In this document: positions 34,329 to 43,097 of the stretch, in pieces | Layout: each line of letters begins with the position of its first letter | Position numbering within the stretch: the first letter of the stretch is position 1 | NCBI GenBank assembly: GCA_965213845.1 | Contig: CBDCAI010000004.1 | Location: 310,001-374,000 of the forward strand | Source: JBBROS01 sp965213845 | GTDB lineage: Bacteria > Pseudomonadota > Alphaproteobacteria > Acetobacterales > Acetobacteraceae | DNA: 64,000 nt | Direction of reading: 5' to 3' | Position numbers and translations under genes: made by a program | The notes under the pieces: generated by a model | Told to the model about the DNA's origin: nothing | Database searches by the model: none | Seen by the model: the letters and a program-made list of their open reading frames with translations, nothing else

Positions 34329-35741
34329 CTACCCGGCCACGGCGGCGCGGGACGCGGCGGCCCGGGCCCCAGCGGCGCAGGCCCCGGCGCGGGCTTCGAG
34401 GCGGTGGCGGATGGCGGCCAGGGCGGCGCCTTCGCGGACGCGGGGGGCGCAGAAGCGGCGCTGGAGGTGGTCGCCGGGGTAGAGGGCGGCGTATTCGCCG
34501 GCGTTCTGGAAGATGGCCCGGCTCTCGTCGTCCAGGAAGGTCTCCGTCGGCGCGCCCTCGGCCAGGACGATGTCGTGCGTCTCCAGCTCCACGTGGACAT
34601 AGAGCAGGTCGGTCTCGATGGGGGCGGTGCGGATGGTCGCGTCGTTGATCAGCAGCCAGGCGGGGACGAGCAGGCCGTCCAGCGCCATGGCGTGCTCGCG
34701 GGAGACGCGGAGGTCGCGGGCGGGGACGCCGTCGTCCAGGCTGTGGGCCTGGAACACGATGGGGTTGAGGTGCGGGTTGGTGCGGGCGAACCGCCGGGCA
34801 TAGGCCCGCCGCCCGATCCACTTGATGGGCCGCACCGCCCCCGACGCCGTCACCAGCCCCTGCCCGATCACCAGCGCCTCCACCGCCACCGGCCCCCCCG
34901 CCGTCAACAGCGCCGTCCCCGCCAGGAAACACGGCGTCTGCGACAGCACCGTGTCGTTCCCCACATGCGACAAATAGAACGCCTGCCCGGCGTTGAACGT
35001 GTCGGCAAAGCTGTAGCTCCCAATCGTCAGCGTCGCCCCGTCATACCCATAAACCGAATAGTTCTGGTTCTGGAAGACGATCTGGTTCCCCGGCGAGAAC
35101 CCTGAGAGCGCGCCGTTCTGGATGACCACGCCGCTCGCGATATCCACAACGCCCTGACCGAAATTCGTGTCGAAGAGTAGTGGCGACGCGAACGTTCCTC
35201 CAGCGATGTCCAGAGTCCCATCGCCGACCTCTACGCCGCCGGCATCATGAAAGTTGGTATTTAAAACCAGTTGCCCGCCCACGAAGACATTTAGCAGGCC
35301 ACCACCAATACCAGTCACGCTGTAAGTCCCGCCGATGAGGCTGGTAGTCCCGTTTCCGAATAGGTGTTGCTTAAAGACAGTGGTGTCGCCCGAACCTTGC
35401 GAAAAGGTATATACCGCATTAGGCGTGGACGAGGAAACCGGGTCCTCCGTGATCGCCTCGTCGATGATGGTCGTTCCCTGCAAGTTGAACGTCACAACGC
35501 CGTTCAACTCGAGTGTCGGGCGAGTTTCGCTACCTCCGGGGTTACTGAAAACGGCGTTAGCACCATTAATCGTCAAGTTCGACAGGAAGTATCCAGCGAG
35601 CCCGTCGCCATAAAAGAACCTCACCGTCTGATTGTTGATCGTGGCCGTATCGCCACTCTGCGGGTAGTTGTCGCCGGGGGACCAGTTGGCTGCCCGGTTC
35701 CAATACAGGTCTACCGCCCCCGTAAACGTCCTGGAAGTCAT
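34329..35741 (-). CDS. Hint-domain surface protein
   Basis: A 470-residue protein. Residues 1-270 form Asn/Gly/Thr-rich beta repeats of autotransporter-passenger type (for example GGTYSVTGIGGG, GDGTLDIAGGTF). From about residue 280 a Hedgehog/intein (Hint_2) domain begins with the Cys of TPCFLAGTALLTAGG and continues through RPIKWIGRRAY and VSREHAMALDG. The C-terminus is a basic Ala/Arg tail. GGAGG lies eight bases before the ATG. The first two thirds are clearly less GC-rich than the chromosome while the tail is very GC-rich, which suggests an acquired repeat region. Hint_2 proteins are frequent in Acetobacteraceae; their cleavage target is unknown. Confidence 0.85.
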   Translation of the reverse strand: MTSRTFTGAVDLYWNRAANWSPGDNYPQSGDTATINNQTVRFFYGDGLAGYFLSNLTINGANAVFSNPGGSETRPTLELNGVVTFNLQGTTIIDEAITEDPVSSSTPNAVYTFSQGSGDTTVFKQHLFGNGTTSLIGGTYSVTGIGGGLLNVFVGGQLVLNTNFHDAGGVEVGDGTLDIAGGTFASPLLFDTNFGQGVVDIASGVVIQNGALSGFSPGNQIVFQNQNYSVYGYDGATLTIGSYSFADTFNAGQAFYLSHVGNDTVLSQTPCFLAGTALLTAGGPVAVEALVIGQGLVTASGAVRPIKWIGRRAYARRFARTNPHLNPIVFQAHSLDDGVPARDLRVSREHAMALDGLLVPAWLLINDATIRTAPIETDLLYVHVELETHDIVLAEGAPTETFLDDESRAIFQNAGEYAALYPGDHLQRRFCAPRVREGAALAAIRHRLEARAGACAAGARAAASRAAVAG

Positions 35742-35958
35742 CGAACAATCCTCCGGCCAAATCAGCGAGTAGGTAAGGAAGGCATTTTGCACGACAGGAG
35801 CGAGGTGGGCAATCACAATGCGACCAACGTTGTTGCGGCACACCGGGACTTCGTCGGACGGGCGAGCGTCGAGCACCAGTTTTCGAACCGCAGAAAAGTC
35901 TTGCCTCCTTCGGCCGGAGTACGAGACGGTTAGGACAGAGCGCACGAAGGAGGTCGAG
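35742..35958. promoter_or_regulatory. divergent promoter region of the Hint and beta-helix genes
   Basis: 217 bp, AT-richer than most of the window. It carries GGAGG for the Hint gene on the minus strand and AAGGAGG six bases before the ATG at 35959 on the plus strand. Two diverging promoters are expected here; I cannot define -35/-10 boxes with confidence. Confidence 0.5.
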
Positions 35959-38248
35959 ATGGGTTGGGGTGTTCGGCTTATGCTTCCGATCGTCGCAACC
36001 GCGCTGGTGCGTATCCCGTCGCAGGCCCAGTCCTTCGACCAGACCACGCCCTATGCGGCGCCGGGCACCACGCCTACCCGCTCGCTGCTGCAGCGCTCCC
36101 TCGATGTGGTGAACGCGGCCGACGATGGCATGATGTGCGACGGCGTGACGGACGATACCGCCGCCCTGCAGCACGCTTTGGCGCGGTCCCAATCCAGCAG
36201 CGTCTATGGGCCGAACCGGGTCGCCTACGGCATGAAGGTTCAGTTGCCGATGGGCCGCTGCCTGCTCTCCAGCAACATCGCGCTCACCTTGAATTCCAAC
36301 CAGGCGCTCCGCCTGGCCGGGCACGGCCCCTACGCCACCGAGCTGCTCTTCAACATTCCCTCAGCCGCTTCCGTACAGGACGGCATCACGATCACCTATT
36401 CCGCCACCACCTCCTTCGCGTCGTTCGCCCGCAGCGATTCCCCTGTCGGCAATACGGGGGCGATCTTCCAGCTCTCGGCGCTTTCCGTCGTGCAGGCCCG
36501 TTCCGTTTTCGCGGGCACCGGCCTGGTGATCAACGGCCACGGCTACAACATCAACGGGACGACGGAGCCGGACACCATCGTCGACAACGTGGTGTATCGC
36601 GGCACCTCGAGCGGGGGGGGCCTGGGTCAAGGGCGAACTGCTGCAGGACCTGGCCAACTCCGAACACCAGCACGTCGTCGTCGTCTGCGCCAATGACGTG
36701 CGGACCGGCGATCCCCCGGGCGTCGTCTCGCAAGGCATCGGTGTCGCCATCACCACAACGAATGGGGCGGTGGAGACCAAGCATAACTTCCTCGACTTCT
36801 CGGAATGGAAGTGTGATCACGGCATCGACATTACGGGCGAAGTAGAAGGCGTTTCGATCCTGGGAGGAAATTTTACTGGTGGAAACTGGGGCATCTACTG
36901 GGTGAACAATCTTGCCAACCTGAGATTTCACGAACAGTTGGCTGTGACTAACAGCCAGTTGTCGAATCTCTTGGGCGGGGTCCATGTTGAGAACGGGGTC
37001 AACAATGTTTTGTTGACGTCAAATGCTTTTTACAACCAGAACGGTCCCGGTTCGTCGGCTACTTGGCGTGGGGTTCAACTTTTGGAATCCTACGGCAACT
37101 CGATTACAGGAAACACATTCACGGGCCAAAACGTTGGGATTGAGTACGGGATCGATATCAGCAACAAAAATACGGCTGCTTATACCCCGTCAAGTGTTTC
37201 TGGGAACAACTTCAGCCACCTTTCTGGGCCCGCAATTCTGGCGACCAGCACTACAGTGAATTTTTTGTTCAGCGGCAACACCGTGGACTCCATCGCCGTC
37301 TCGCCTCCCGTGGCCACCGGAACCGGCGTCAGCTACGCCAGCAACACCTTCGGCGGGCGGCTCTATCTCGCCGGCTATCCCGGCAGCGCAGACCTCGTGA
37401 TCTACAACAACGCCGGAACCCTCACCGTCAACAGCCCCGCCACCTTCGCCAGCCCGGCCTACTTCGCCAACACGCTCTACGCGGCCAGCAACGTCACCGT
37501 CGCCGGCAGCACCACCGCCAACGCCGTCGCGGCCACGACGCTCAACCTATCCGGCAACTTCACCGTCGCCGGCAGCACCACCGCGAACGCCATCACCGCC
37601 GCCGCACTCGCCCTTTCCGGCAACGCCAACGTCAACGGCGCCGTCTCGGGCGGCACCCTCACCGTCTCCGCCAACGCCGGCGCCGGATACGCGCCCGCCG
37701 GCTACGGCACCTTCGCCTGGAACCTCGGCGGCACCGGCGAGATCGACTTCATCAACAACACGCCCCCGCCCTACCAAGGGTTCGCCTGGTACGAGACGCC
37801 GGCCTCCGGGCCCCCCGCCCGCATCGCCAGCCTCTCCCGCACCGGAGACCTCGCCCTGACCGGCGCCTTCTCGAGCGTCGGCAGCGCCGTCATCGGTAAC
37901 GAGGCGGTCGTCACAGGCGCCGCGAGCGCCGCCGTGCTCAACATCAGCGGCAACATCGGTGCCGGCTACAGCGCCCCTACCGGAATCTTCGGCACCCTCA
38001 GCTGGAACCTCTCCAGCGGCGCCGGCGAGGTCTCGCTCCTGAACAACACCACCACGGGCACCGGGCGGGGCTTCCGCTTCTACCAGGCCAGCGCCCTCGG
38101 CGCCTACAGCCCCATCCTGCGCCTCGACAGCGACGGCAGCCTCCTCACCACAGGCCCGCTCTCCCTCGGCGTCTGCCCCACCAGCCCCGGCTCCCTGCCC
38201 AGCGGCGCCGTCTGGTGCAACGGCAACGTCCTCACCCGCGTCCCCTGA
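35959..38248 (+). pseudogene. secreted beta-helix (pectate-lyase-3 / tail-spike-like) protein, frameshifted
   Basis: The gene opens with a signal peptide (MGWGVRLMLPIVATAL, ending near SQAQS) and the Pectate_lyase_3 signature NAADDGMMCDGVTDDTAAL. The frame breaks at eight G residues (36613-36620); with seven Gs translation would continue as WVKGELLQDLANSEHQ and run without a stop to 38248. The rest is a right-handed beta-helix (GNNFSHLSGPAIL type turns) followed by Ala/Thr/Ser-rich repeats with two FTVAGSTTANAxxA units and tail-fibre-like modules. DNA from about 36800 to 37280 is AT-richer than the flanks. Likely a surface or secreted glycan-active protein; inactive, phase-variable or mis-sequenced at the G tract. 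Confidence 0.75.
36613..36620 (+). repeat. G8 homopolymer at the frameshift
   Basis: Eight consecutive G residues exactly where the coding frame of the beta-helix gene shifts. Removing one G restores an uninterrupted frame of about 760 codons. Such tracts slip during replication and are also a classical sequencing error site. Confidence 0.9.
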
Positions 38249-38265
38249 CCGGAAGGCCATCCGCC

Positions 38266-38622
38266 ATGCGGGGATCAATCCTTGCCTTGTCCGCCCTGTT
38301 CGGCATCGCCTGCACCGTCGCATCCGCCCAACCTGTCCCCGCGCCGCCTGTTCCTGCGCCGCCCGGCCCTCCCCAGCCCGGCCCTCCCCAGCCCGGCCCT
38401 GCCCAGCCCGGGCTGCTCCAGGCGCCCCCTCCCCTGGCCCAAGCGCCCTCGAACGAGGCGCCGCCCACCGTCCGGGAGTTGGCGCTGCTGGCGTTGATCC
38501 AGCAGCTCCATCAGCGCGAGATCAACCTGTTCCTGCGCGCCTTCGCCGCCGAGAGCCAGGCGCTGGCGCTGCGCGAGCGCCTGGCACGGTCCAACGAACC
38601 CGCCCCCGTCCCCAGGCCCTGA
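38266..38622 (+). CDS. small secreted proline-rich protein
   Basis: A 118-residue protein with a signal peptide (MRGSILALSALFGIACTVASA). A Pro-rich repeat region follows (PAPPVPAPPGPPQPGPPQPG), then a helical C-terminal part (LALLALIQQLHQREINLFLR). GGAAGG stands before the ATG. It follows the beta-helix gene by 17 bp on the same strand and may be cotranscribed. No family recognised. Confidence 0.7.
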   Translation: MRGSILALSALFGIACTVASAQPVPAPPVPAPPGPPQPGPPQPGPAQPGLLQAPPPLAQAPSNEAPPTVRELALLALIQQLHQREINLFLRAFAAESQALALRERLARSNEPAPVPRP

Positions 38623-38649
38623 CCCAAGCGCGCCGGCGCGGGCCGCCTC

Positions 38650-38725
38650 GCGTCATCCCCAGCGCGTCATCCCCAGTGCGTCATCACGAGTGCGTCATCA
38701 CGAGTGCGTCATCCCGAGTGCGACG
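38650..38725. repeat. five tandem 14-bp repeats in a convergent intergenic region
   Basis: GCGTCATCCCCAGT-type units at 14-bp spacing (starts 38650, 38664, 38678, 38692, 38706, with a degenerate sixth at 38720). They lie between the proline-rich gene and the convergent transglutaminase gene. On the minus strand each unit contains GATGACGC. The rest of 38623-38876 holds no gene I can support. Confidence 0.9.
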
Positions 38726-38876
38726 GTCCTGTCCCTGTTCCCCGGCCGGCAAGGCGGGCCAGGGGCGCACGGGCCGGCTGCGCCCGCCTGAGCCGGACCC
38801 GTCCTCCCATGCCGGCCGCCGCGCGGCTGCCCGGAAGGACCGGGCCGGAACCTGGCAAGGCGCCACAGGGGCGGCG

Positions 38877-39770
38877 TCACCCCGTCCGCCGCACCGCTTC
38901 CGCGGGCAGGATGTCCACGCTGACCTGCAGCGTATGCCGGCCGCCGCCCAGCAGCAGGCCGCGCATCGGGCTGACGCAGGCATAGTCGCGGCCCCAGCCG
39001 AGCCAGACGTGCTGGTCCCCGGGGACCACGTCGTTGGTGGGGTCCAGGTCGATCCAGCCCTGCGCCGGGCCCAGCCAGCACGCCACCCAGGCGTGCGACT
39101 GGTCGGCCCCGCGCAGCCGCTCCTGCCCCGGCGGCGGGCGGGTGCGCAAATAGCCCGAGACGTAGCGGGCCGGCAGGCGCAGGCCGCGCAGCGCCGCGAT
39201 CATCAGGTGCGCGAAGTCCTGGCACACGCCCGCGCGCAGCTGCAGCACGCGGGCGACGGGGGTGGAGACGGTGGTGACGCCGGGGTCGAAGCGGAAGTCG
39301 CGCTGGATGCGGCCCATCAGCTCCAGCAGGGCGGCCAAAATGGGCCGGCCGGGCGGGAAGCTGGGCCCGGCATAGGCGGCGGCGTCGGGCTCGGCGGGGG
39401 CCATCGGGCTGCCGAAGGTGAACTCCGCCACCGCCCGCGCCGCCTCCGGCCGCTGCGCCAGGCTGGCCACGTGCTCCCAGGCCGGGGTGTCGGCGGGCGC
39501 GGGCAGGGGGCGGGCCGTCACCTCCACCACCGCCTCCGTCGTCACCTCGAGTGCGGCATGCGCCCGCTCCAGGAACAGCCAGCCGACCATGTTGCCGAAG
39601 CAGTCCGTGCCCCAGCGCACGCGGTCGGGCGCCGGGTCCGCCCGCAGCGCGAAGTGCCGCACGGTCTGCCACGGCAACGTCCGCGGGCGCAGGTGCACCA
39701 GGTGCGACGCCAGCTCCACCCGGTCCGCATAGGTGTAGCGCGTCACGTGCTCCACCCGCAGCGTGGTCAC
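38877..39770 (-). CDS. transglutaminase-like cysteine protease family protein
   Basis: A 297-residue protein of the bacterial transglutaminase-like group. The N-terminal beta domain starts LRVEHVTRYTYADRV. The catalytic core has Cys in AGVCQDFAHLMIAALR, His in SHAWVACW and Asp in IDLDPTND, so the triad is intact. GTG at 39770 overlaps the stop of the ATP-grasp/alpha-E gene by 4 bp, showing tight coupling. No signal peptide. In many genomes this protein accompanies ATP-grasp/alpha-E proteins; peptide-ligation or peptide-tag roles have been proposed for such clusters, without proof. Confidence 0.9.
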   Translation of the reverse strand: MTTLRVEHVTRYTYADRVELASHLVHLRPRTLPWQTVRHFALRADPAPDRVRWGTDCFGNMVGWLFLERAHAALEVTTEAVVEVTARPLPAPADTPAWEHVASLAQRPEAARAVAEFTFGSPMAPAEPDAAAYAGPSFPPGRPILAALLELMGRIQRDFRFDPGVTTVSTPVARVLQLRAGVCQDFAHLMIAALRGLRLPARYVSGYLRTRPPPGQERLRGADQSHAWVACWLGPAQGWIDLDPTNDVVPGDQHVWLGWGRDYACVSPMRGLLLGGGRHTLQVSVDILPAEAVRRTG

Positions 39771-42202
39771 GCCACCTCCAGCCCGACGGACTGCAGCTTC
39801 GGCAGCAGCGCGAAGAACCGCCGGGTCACCCGCTCCGACAGGTCCGCCGCCCCGTTGCCCACCGCGATCAGCGTGTTGCACAGCGACGCCGCCTCGTCCG
39901 CCGGGTCCGCCGCCGCCGAGACGCGGTCCACCATGGCCGCCACCTCCCGACCCCAGCGCCGCGCCAGCGCCACCAGCTCCGCATCGCCCGCCTCGCTCAG
40001 CAGCTCCGCCGCCTGCGCGAACTGGAAGGCCAGCGCCCGCGGGTTGCCCAGGTCCGCCAGCACCAGGTCCAGCACCGGCGCCGGCTGCAGCACGCTCAGG
40101 TAGCGGCTGCGGTAGGTGATCGCGCTGTCGCACACCTCGAGCGCCAGGCGCAGCGTGCCGTCCATCCGGGCCGCAGGCTGGTCCAGCACCGTCGCCAGCA
40201 CGTAGGCGCCGATCATCCCCCGCTCGACCCGCCGGCCCAGATCGAGGAACAGCCGCCCCCCGCCCCGCACCATCCCCTCGGCCGCCACCCCCGACACCGT
40301 CGTCGCCAGGCGCTGCAGCCCGGCCATCGCGTGCACCAGCCCATCGATCCCGTCATCCGCCGCACCGGCGACATCCGCCCGCGCCGCCCGCATCGCATGA
40401 ACGAATGCCCCATGCGTCTCGATCGTCATCCGGTCGCGCAACGCCTCGATCAGCCGGGCCGCCTGGTGCAGCGCCTGCCCGATCGCGCCCCGGGCGCCCA
40501 GGCTCCGCCGCATCTGCTCATCGAGCGGCGTGCCCGGCTCGTCGGCCTTCAGCCCCGCCGCCCGAAGGCACCGCGCCAGCACCTGCAGCTCCGCGATCTC
40601 GCGCGGCAGCGGCGCCCCCCGCGCCCGGCGCAGCAGCCCGGCCCGCCCCAGCCGCGCCTGCGCGTCCAGCCGCTCCACATACCGGCCCAGCCAATAGAAG
40701 TCGTCCGCCACCCGGCTCGGCAGGTTCCCCGCCGAGCGCCGCAGGGCCACCGGCGCCTGCCGGGCCGGCGCAGGGCCCTGGATCAACACGCTCTCCTCGT
40801 TCAGCACCCAGACGTCCTTGAACACGGAACCGGGCGGCAGCGTCTCCGTCACATGCTCGCCAGGGGCCAGCACCCGCGCCAGCCCGCCCTCCATCATGCG
40901 CCAGCGCGCGCCGTCATGCATCAGGAACATGCGAAGCACGATCGGCCGCGGCACCATCCGCTCCGGCGCGAAGCACGGCGCCAGCGACGGCGAAAGGCTG
41001 GTGCAGCCGGCATAGGCCCAGGGCGTCGCCGCGATCGAGCGCTCCAGCGCCGCCCGCGCCTCCTGGCTCAGGCTGTTCAGCGGCGCCGGATGCGCGGACC
41101 CGTCCAGCGCCGGGCGCACGCTCCAGCGGTCGAACCCCTGCGCCACCATCCGCGGCACCCCCTCATCGGCCAGCCACACGGTGGGGATCGTCGGCAGCCG
41201 CAGCGCCTCGCCCAGCAGCCGGCGCGCCAAGGACGGCATGAAGGCCGCCAGCGCAGGCGCCTCCACCGCCGCCGCACCCGGATGGTTCAGGATCTGCACG
41301 CTGCCCTGCCGCGCCACGTCCAACAGCCCCGTCACCCCCGGGCCGCCCGGCGACAGCTCCAGCGGGTCCAGCGCCCCGCCGCCCACCCGGCGCAGCAGCA
41401 CGTCCACCGTCTGCAGCCCCTCCAGCGTCTTGATCGAGAGCACGCCGCCCCGCACCGTCAGGTCCCGCGCCTCCACCAGCGCGCAGGCCAGGTCCCGCGA
41501 CAACGACAGATGCTCCGCCCAGTGCGGGTCCGAAGGCCCGGGCGTCAGCATCGCCACCACCGGCGCACGCCCGTCCGCCCGTCCCGCGCTGTGCTGCAGC
41601 GCATCCTGCCACGCCTCGAAGAACGGCCGGAGCTGCCGCACCTGGGTCGAGCGGAACAGCTCCGGCAGCACCCGGGCCAGCATCCGCCGGCTCTCCCGCG
41701 CATAGCCGATGCCCAGCACGCCGCCGGTCCGGTCCGCCAGCACGCGCCACTGCCCGTCGGGGCCGCGCACGAGGTCCGCCGCATAGGTCTGCAGCATGCG
41801 GGCCGGCACCCCGCCCGCGGCCGGCGCATCCATCGAGACCGTCCGGCAGGGCCGCAGATAGGCCGGGTTCGCATGCACCAGGGCGGGCGGCAGCCAGCCC
41901 TCGGCCAGCATCCGCTGCGGCCCATACAGGTCTGCCAGCATCGCCTCCAGCAGCCGGGCCCGCTGCGCCAGCCCATCGGCCAGCAGCATGAACTCGGGCG
42001 TCGTCAGCGGCAGCGGCACCGGATCGCATCGCCACGACGGCGCCGCGCCCTCGTCCTGCGCCGCGCCGTCCCGCGCCACGTCCAGGCGCCGGACCCGCTC
42101 GGCCAACGTCCGATGCTCGAGGCCCGACAGCGCCGCCAGCACGGTGCGCCAATGCGACCGCACGCCGCCATGGCCGTTCACCATCTCGTCCATGGCTGTC
42201 AT
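39767..42202 (-). CDS. circularly permuted ATP-grasp / alpha-E fusion protein
   Basis: An 811-residue fusion. Residues about 60-470 are a circularly permuted ATP-grasp domain (ALVHANPAYLRPC, YAADLVRGPDGQWRVLADRT, then PTVWLADEG). Residues about 500-810 are an all-helical alpha-E domain starting AGNLPSRVADDFYWLGRYVERLDAQ. The two are often separate adjacent genes; here they are one chain. ATP-grasp enzymes join a carboxylate to an amine or thiol with ATP, so a peptide-modifying ligase is likely. A second start (MDEM) lies three codons in. Lies between two transglutaminase-like genes in one operon. Confidence 0.92.
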   Translation of the reverse strand: MTAMDEMVNGHGGVRSHWRTVLAALSGLEHRTLAERVRRLDVARDGAAQDEGAAPSWRCDPVPLPLTTPEFMLLADGLAQRARLLEAMLADLYGPQRMLAEGWLPPALVHANPAYLRPCRTVSMDAPAAGGVPARMLQTYAADLVRGPDGQWRVLADRTGGVLGIGYARESRRMLARVLPELFRSTQVRQLRPFFEAWQDALQHSAGRADGRAPVVAMLTPGPSDPHWAEHLSLSRDLACALVEARDLTVRGGVLSIKTLEGLQTVDVLLRRVGGGALDPLELSPGGPGVTGLLDVARQGSVQILNHPGAAAVEAPALAAFMPSLARRLLGEALRLPTIPTVWLADEGVPRMVAQGFDRWSVRPALDGSAHPAPLNSLSQEARAALERSIAATPWAYAGCTSLSPSLAPCFAPERMVPRPIVLRMFLMHDGARWRMMEGGLARVLAPGEHVTETLPPGSVFKDVWVLNEESVLIQGPAPARQAPVALRRSAGNLPSRVADDFYWLGRYVERLDAQARLGRAGLLRRARGAPLPREIAELQVLARCLRAAGLKADEPGTPLDEQMRRSLGARGAIGQALHQAARLIEALRDRMTIETHGAFVHAMRAARADVAGAADDGIDGLVHAMAGLQRLATTVSGVAAEGMVRGGGRLFLDLGRRVERGMIGAYVLATVLDQPAARMDGTLRLALEVCDSAITYRSRYLSVLQPAPVLDLVLADLGNPRALAFQFAQAAELLSEAGDAELVALARRWGREVAAMVDRVSAAADPADEAASLCNTLIAVGNGAADLSERVTRRFFALLPKLQSVGLEVA

Positions 42203-42218
42203 AGGTCGGGGTTCGTCG

Positions 42219-43097
42219 TCACGACGGCGCGGCGTCCACAGGATCGAGCCGGATCGACGTCTCCAGCCGCACCGCCGCCGGCTCCACGGTGCCCGTCAGC
42301 GGCGCCGCCCCCTCCGGATCGGGGCTGGCCGCCAGCGCGACGTGCCCCTCCGCCGTCAGGAAGCCCGACGTCGCATCGAGGCCGGTCCAGCCCGCCCCCG
42401 GCAGATACACGTCCGCCCAGGCATGCAGCTCCGCACTGCGGGCCCCGCCATCCTCGGGCGTCTGCACCAGGTAGCCCGACACGAACCGCGACGCGAAGCC
42501 GTGCAGCCGCAGCAGCTGCACCAGCAACCAGGCGGAATCCCGGCACGAGCCCCGTCCCTCCGCCAACGTCCGGTCCGGCGGCCAGACCCCCGCCTCCATG
42601 CGGACGATGTACGCCACCCGCGCCACCACCTGGCCCGCGAGCGCCAACAGGAACCCGACCGTGTCGGCAGCCCCCGCCGTCTGCAACCGCATCTCCTGCA
42701 GCAGTGGCCCCGGATGGTCCGGCCGGCGATACGGCGCCAGCGCATCCGCCACGTCCACGGCATAACGGAACGGCCACTGCCCCGCCTCCGGCTCAAGCAG
42801 GAAGTCGAACGGGTTGGCCGGCAGCAGCCCCAGCGTCAGCGACGCCTCCAGCACCAGGCACGCCACGGGCCCCGGCAGCACCAGCCGCGCCACCACGTTG
42901 CCCAGCGGGTCCAGCTGCCAATGCATCGACGACGGCACGGGATCGATCACCAGGCGATAGGGCGCCGGCGCCATCCGCGGGTCCGGCATGGGCCGCAGCC
43001 GGACCACCTGCGGGCCCAGCCGCACCGGCCGGTCGTAGTGGTACTCCGTGCGATGCACGAGCGTCACCCCACCCCGGTCTCCCGCCACGCCTGTCAT
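42219..43097 (-). CDS. second transglutaminase-like protein
   Basis: A 292-residue protein with the transglutaminase N-terminal beta domain (VHRTEYHYDRPVRLGPQVVRLRP, read in parts) and a core with Cys in GRGSCRDSAWLLVQLLR, His in LHAWADVYLPGAG and Asp in GLDATSG. Larger relatives carry a C-terminal DUF2126 domain of several hundred residues that is absent here. ATG 43097 overlaps the FAD oxidoreductase stop by 4 bp; a GTG at 43067 is an alternative start. It differs clearly from the other transglutaminase-like protein of this operon. Confidence 0.88.
   Translation of the reverse strand: MTGVAGDRGGVTLVHRTEYHYDRPVRLGPQVVRLRPMPDPRMAPAPYRLVIDPVPSSMHWQLDPLGNVVARLVLPGPVACLVLEASLTLGLLPANPFDFLLEPEAGQWPFRYAVDVADALAPYRRPDHPGPLLQEMRLQTAGAADTVGFLLALAGQVVARVAYIVRMEAGVWPPDRTLAEGRGSCRDSAWLLVQLLRLHGFASRFVSGYLVQTPEDGGARSAELHAWADVYLPGAGWTGLDATSGFLTAEGHVALAASPDPEGAAPLTGTVEPAAVRLETSIRLDPVDAAPS

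Noticed and set aside
34329..34900. Intein or inteinised gene
   Set aside because: The Hint domain is at the C-terminal side of a surface-repeat protein with no C-extein and no terminal His-Asn; it is a Hint_2 protein, not an intein.
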